This document shows positions 63,501-64,000 of a DNA stretch of 64,000 nucleotides, piece by piece (position 1 is the stretch's first letter; each line of letters opens with the position of its first letter). Source of the DNA: CAIVPM01 sp049242865 (GTDB lineage: Bacteria > Bacteroidota > Bacteroidia > Chitinophagales > Chitinophagaceae); assembly GCA_049242865.1 (NCBI GenBank), contig JBMLOR010000065.1, positions 14,446-78,445 of the forward strand, read 5' to 3'. The position numbers were made by a program, and so were the translations under genes. A model generated the notes under the pieces. The model had not been told where the DNA came from. It was given only the letters and a program-made list of their open reading frames with translations, and did no database searches.

Positions 63501-63601
63501 TTATTAAATCCTTTTTTTACCAAAAAATCTATAAGGGTATCTCTACCAATATTAAATTCTTTGGCGGCTGCTAACAACCTTGGTAATTTTAATTCACTCA
63601 T
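60581..63601 (-). CDS. infB: Translation initiation factor IF-2
   Basis: This 1006-residue protein has the usual IF2 layout. An N-terminal helical domain (LLAAAKEFNIGRDTLIDFL) precedes a long acidic/proline linker. Then come an Asn/Gly/Arg-rich repeat region (about residues 300-370), IF2 N2-type residues, the GTPase and the C-terminal domains. G motifs are GHVDHGKTS (from Gly508), DTPGHEAF and NKIDKDG. The protein positions fMet-tRNA on the 30S subunit. Its gene follows nusA by 79 bases as in other bacteria. The DNA of the repeat region has a 54-base period. Length is at the large end for the family, as in many Bacteroidota. Confidence 0.96.
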   Translation of the reverse strand: MSELKLPRLLAAAKEFNIGRDTLIDFLVKKGFNKDDLKETAKLTESQYYALQAEFSSDKAAKGKADAIEIPKSHVGDLRKRKDEEDISIAKKETAKPTTAKQETAEEVVTTPIEEPEIFRIDKPEVKLTIIEEPPKPAPVEEVAAVSEKPSTEEEAPTPTEPVISRIEAPELEGPKVLNKIDLSAIDNSTKPKKGAAKPVAKPKVEPAATAPTIPTTPEPPKKETEVPQQPINQPDAPATIENIEVEKLTGPKILGKIQLPVDSDTRPKPGFNNRANEAQKRKRTPIDKKGSNIQHVDLRGTNNNQQQGQGGGFNRNNNQQGGGGFNRNAPGGNRNNNQQGGGFNRNAPGGNRNNNNKPGNNNRRDDKEIDKKEIQDKIRETQARLAGNTGKGKNIKAKNRRDKRREAAEAADNDMQDNKLQVTEFVTVSELANLMDVSFADVISKCMGLGIMVSINQRLDAEVIELVAGEFNFEVEFTSIEDIEEEDEEVDDEENLTPRAPIVTIMGHVDHGKTSLLDFIRRANVVAGEAGGITQHIGAYEVTIPNTDKHITFLDTPGHEAFTAMRARGAKVTDIAVIVVAADDAVMPQTKEAISHAQAANVPMIFAVNKIDKDGANPQKIYEQLSQMNLLVESWGGKYQSQELSAKQGLHVDELLEKILLEAEMLDLKANPKKESTGTIIEASLDKGRGYVATILVQNGTLRQGDLIVSGQYYGRVKAMFNERNQRVQVAPPSTPVVILGLNGAPQAGEKFKVYSDEAQAKEIATKRAQISREQGLRARKHITLDEIGRRLALGNFKELNIIIKGDVDGSVEALSDSLQKLSTPEVAVKIILKAVGQISEADVSLAAASDAILIGFNVRPSSQANKLAENEGVQIKQYSIIYKAIEEVKAAMEGLLEPTVQEKEVATVEIREVFKFDKATVAGCYVTEGKIKRDHKIKVFRDGILVFPRQEGAYAELLGLRRFKDDVKEVNYGYECGITFKNFNDMQQGDTIVAYEEEEVKRTL
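62541..62700. repeat. Tandem repeats of 54 bases inside infB
   Basis: A unit starting TTTCTATTTCCGCCAGGTGC occurs at 62541 and 62595 (54 apart), with a partial third copy from 62652. They encode the Gly/Asn-rich units (FNRNAPGGNRNNNQQGGG) of the IF-2 linker. Confidence 0.85.
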
Positions 63602-63680
63602 TCAGTGTTATTTTCACCCTTTGGGGTGTGTTTTATTTTGTTTTGATATACTTTTTTATACGGCAAGCAAAGTATAGCAA

Positions 63681-64000
63681 TTATTCTTCTTCTTTAGCAC
63701 GGGCCATTTCGGCTTCTAAAATATTTCTAACTTCTAATATAGTTTCTTTTTCTAGGTCTGTTCTACGTTCTAATTCAGCATCACTAAGTTTTAACACACT
63801 TTTTGCTGTATCACAACCTACACGTTTAAACTCATCAATTATCCATTGATCAATTTCGTCTGCAAATTCGTCTAAATCAAAATCAAATTCTTCAACTTGC
63901 TCTTCATCTTCTCTATACACATCAATTTCGTAACCAGTAAGTTGGCAAGCTAATTTAATATTTACACCTCTACGACCAATTGCTAAACTAACCTGATCTT
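63681..64000 (-). CDS. nusA: Transcription factor NusA, C-terminal part only
   Basis: The frame enters from the right edge and ends at 63681, giving 106 residues. It begins DQVSLAIGRRGVNIKLAC, the end of the second KH domain (usual GRGGQN, here GRRGVN), and QLTGYEIDVY. It continues into an acidic linker and a helix-hairpin-helix domain (FADEIDQWIIDEFKRVGCDT...LEKETILEVRNILEAEM). NusA binds RNA polymerase and affects pausing and termination. A GTG within the frame at 63920 is not the start. The 79 bases before infB show no terminator. Confidence 0.92.
   Translation of the reverse strand, partial: DQVSLAIGRRGVNIKLACQLTGYEIDVYREDEEQVEEFDFDLDEFADEIDQWIIDEFKRVGCDTAKSVLKLSDAELERRTDLEKETILEVRNILEAEMARAKEEE

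Noticed and set aside
1..64000. Prophage, transposon or integrated element
   Set aside because: No integrase, transposase, phage structural gene or matching terminal repeats were found, and composition looks even throughout.

Overview
The window looks like chromosomal DNA of a low-GC member of the Bacteroidota, probably a Chitinophagaceae-like organism. GC is about one third by eye. The reasons are a SusC/SusD pair, an ECF sigma factor followed by a membrane-anchored beta-barrel protein, DUF3857, DUF3078, DUF6089 (PorG-like) and DUF3667 proteins, near absence of Shine-Dalgarno sequences, and several promoters of the Bacteroidota type (TTTG or TTG, about 20 bases, then TAnnTTTG). No prophage, insertion sequence, CRISPR array or rRNA is visible; one tRNA is present. 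Family names come from reading the proteins, because no database search was possible.

Layout, left to right. 1-3.1 kb: the end of alaS, a small stomatin-tail-like membrane protein and a secreted S9 peptidase. 3.2-6.7 kb: a three-gene set of circularly permuted ATP-grasp enzyme, alpha-E protein and transglutaminase, a combination predicted to make or attach an unknown peptide. 6.7-8.45 kb: an arsenic operon on the minus strand (arsR, DUF6428, an ArsN-like acetyltransferase, arsC) with a clear promoter and operator but no efflux pump in view. 8.65-12.4 kb: a polyprenyl-phosphate sugar transferase, a Gfo/Idh/MocA oxidoreductase and a chromate-type transporter. 12.4-17.1 kb: a SusC/SusD outer-membrane uptake pair without degradative enzymes beside it. 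17.3-22.3 kb: an HSDL2-like SDR, a DUF3667 protein, then an ECF sigma factor, a protein with both an inner-membrane helix and a predicted outer-membrane barrel, and a lipoprotein.

22.4-33.6 kb is mostly housekeeping: RDD protein, gcvT, an RsmI-like methylase, greA with a leader hairpin, a HIT protein, a large AsmA-like protein, asd, a CAT-anticodon tRNA, a GH43 enzyme, a Spy-like periplasmic protein, a YdcF-like protein and 3-hydroxybutyryl-CoA dehydrogenase. 33.8-39.7 kb: an amino-acid permease and a galactose operon (galM, galK, galT) with a divergent GntR-type regulator; together these turn galactose into UDP-sugars and glucose-1-phosphate. 39.7-50.6 kb: queG, two paralogous DUF3857/transglutaminase-fold exported proteins (one with a degenerate active site), an inositol-phosphatase-like gene, nadK, a PorG-like gene, a DUF3089 hydrolase, a HerA-like ATPase and a DUF2147 protein. 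50.7-54.9 kb: an ATP synthase operon atpB-E-F-H-A that ends at a terminator without atpG. 55-64 kb: a TIGR02757 protein, an RND adaptor without its pump, pckA, a gene-free stretch of about 0.9 kb, a DUF3078 protein, and infB with the end of nusA.

Most of the window is ordinary core genome. The parts most worth a second look are the sigma factor/two-membrane barrel/lipoprotein trio, the ATP-grasp/alpha-E/transglutaminase set, the pump-less arsenic operon with cysteine-rich tails, the greA leader hairpin, the DUF3857 pair, and the regulatory signals of the gal and atp operons.
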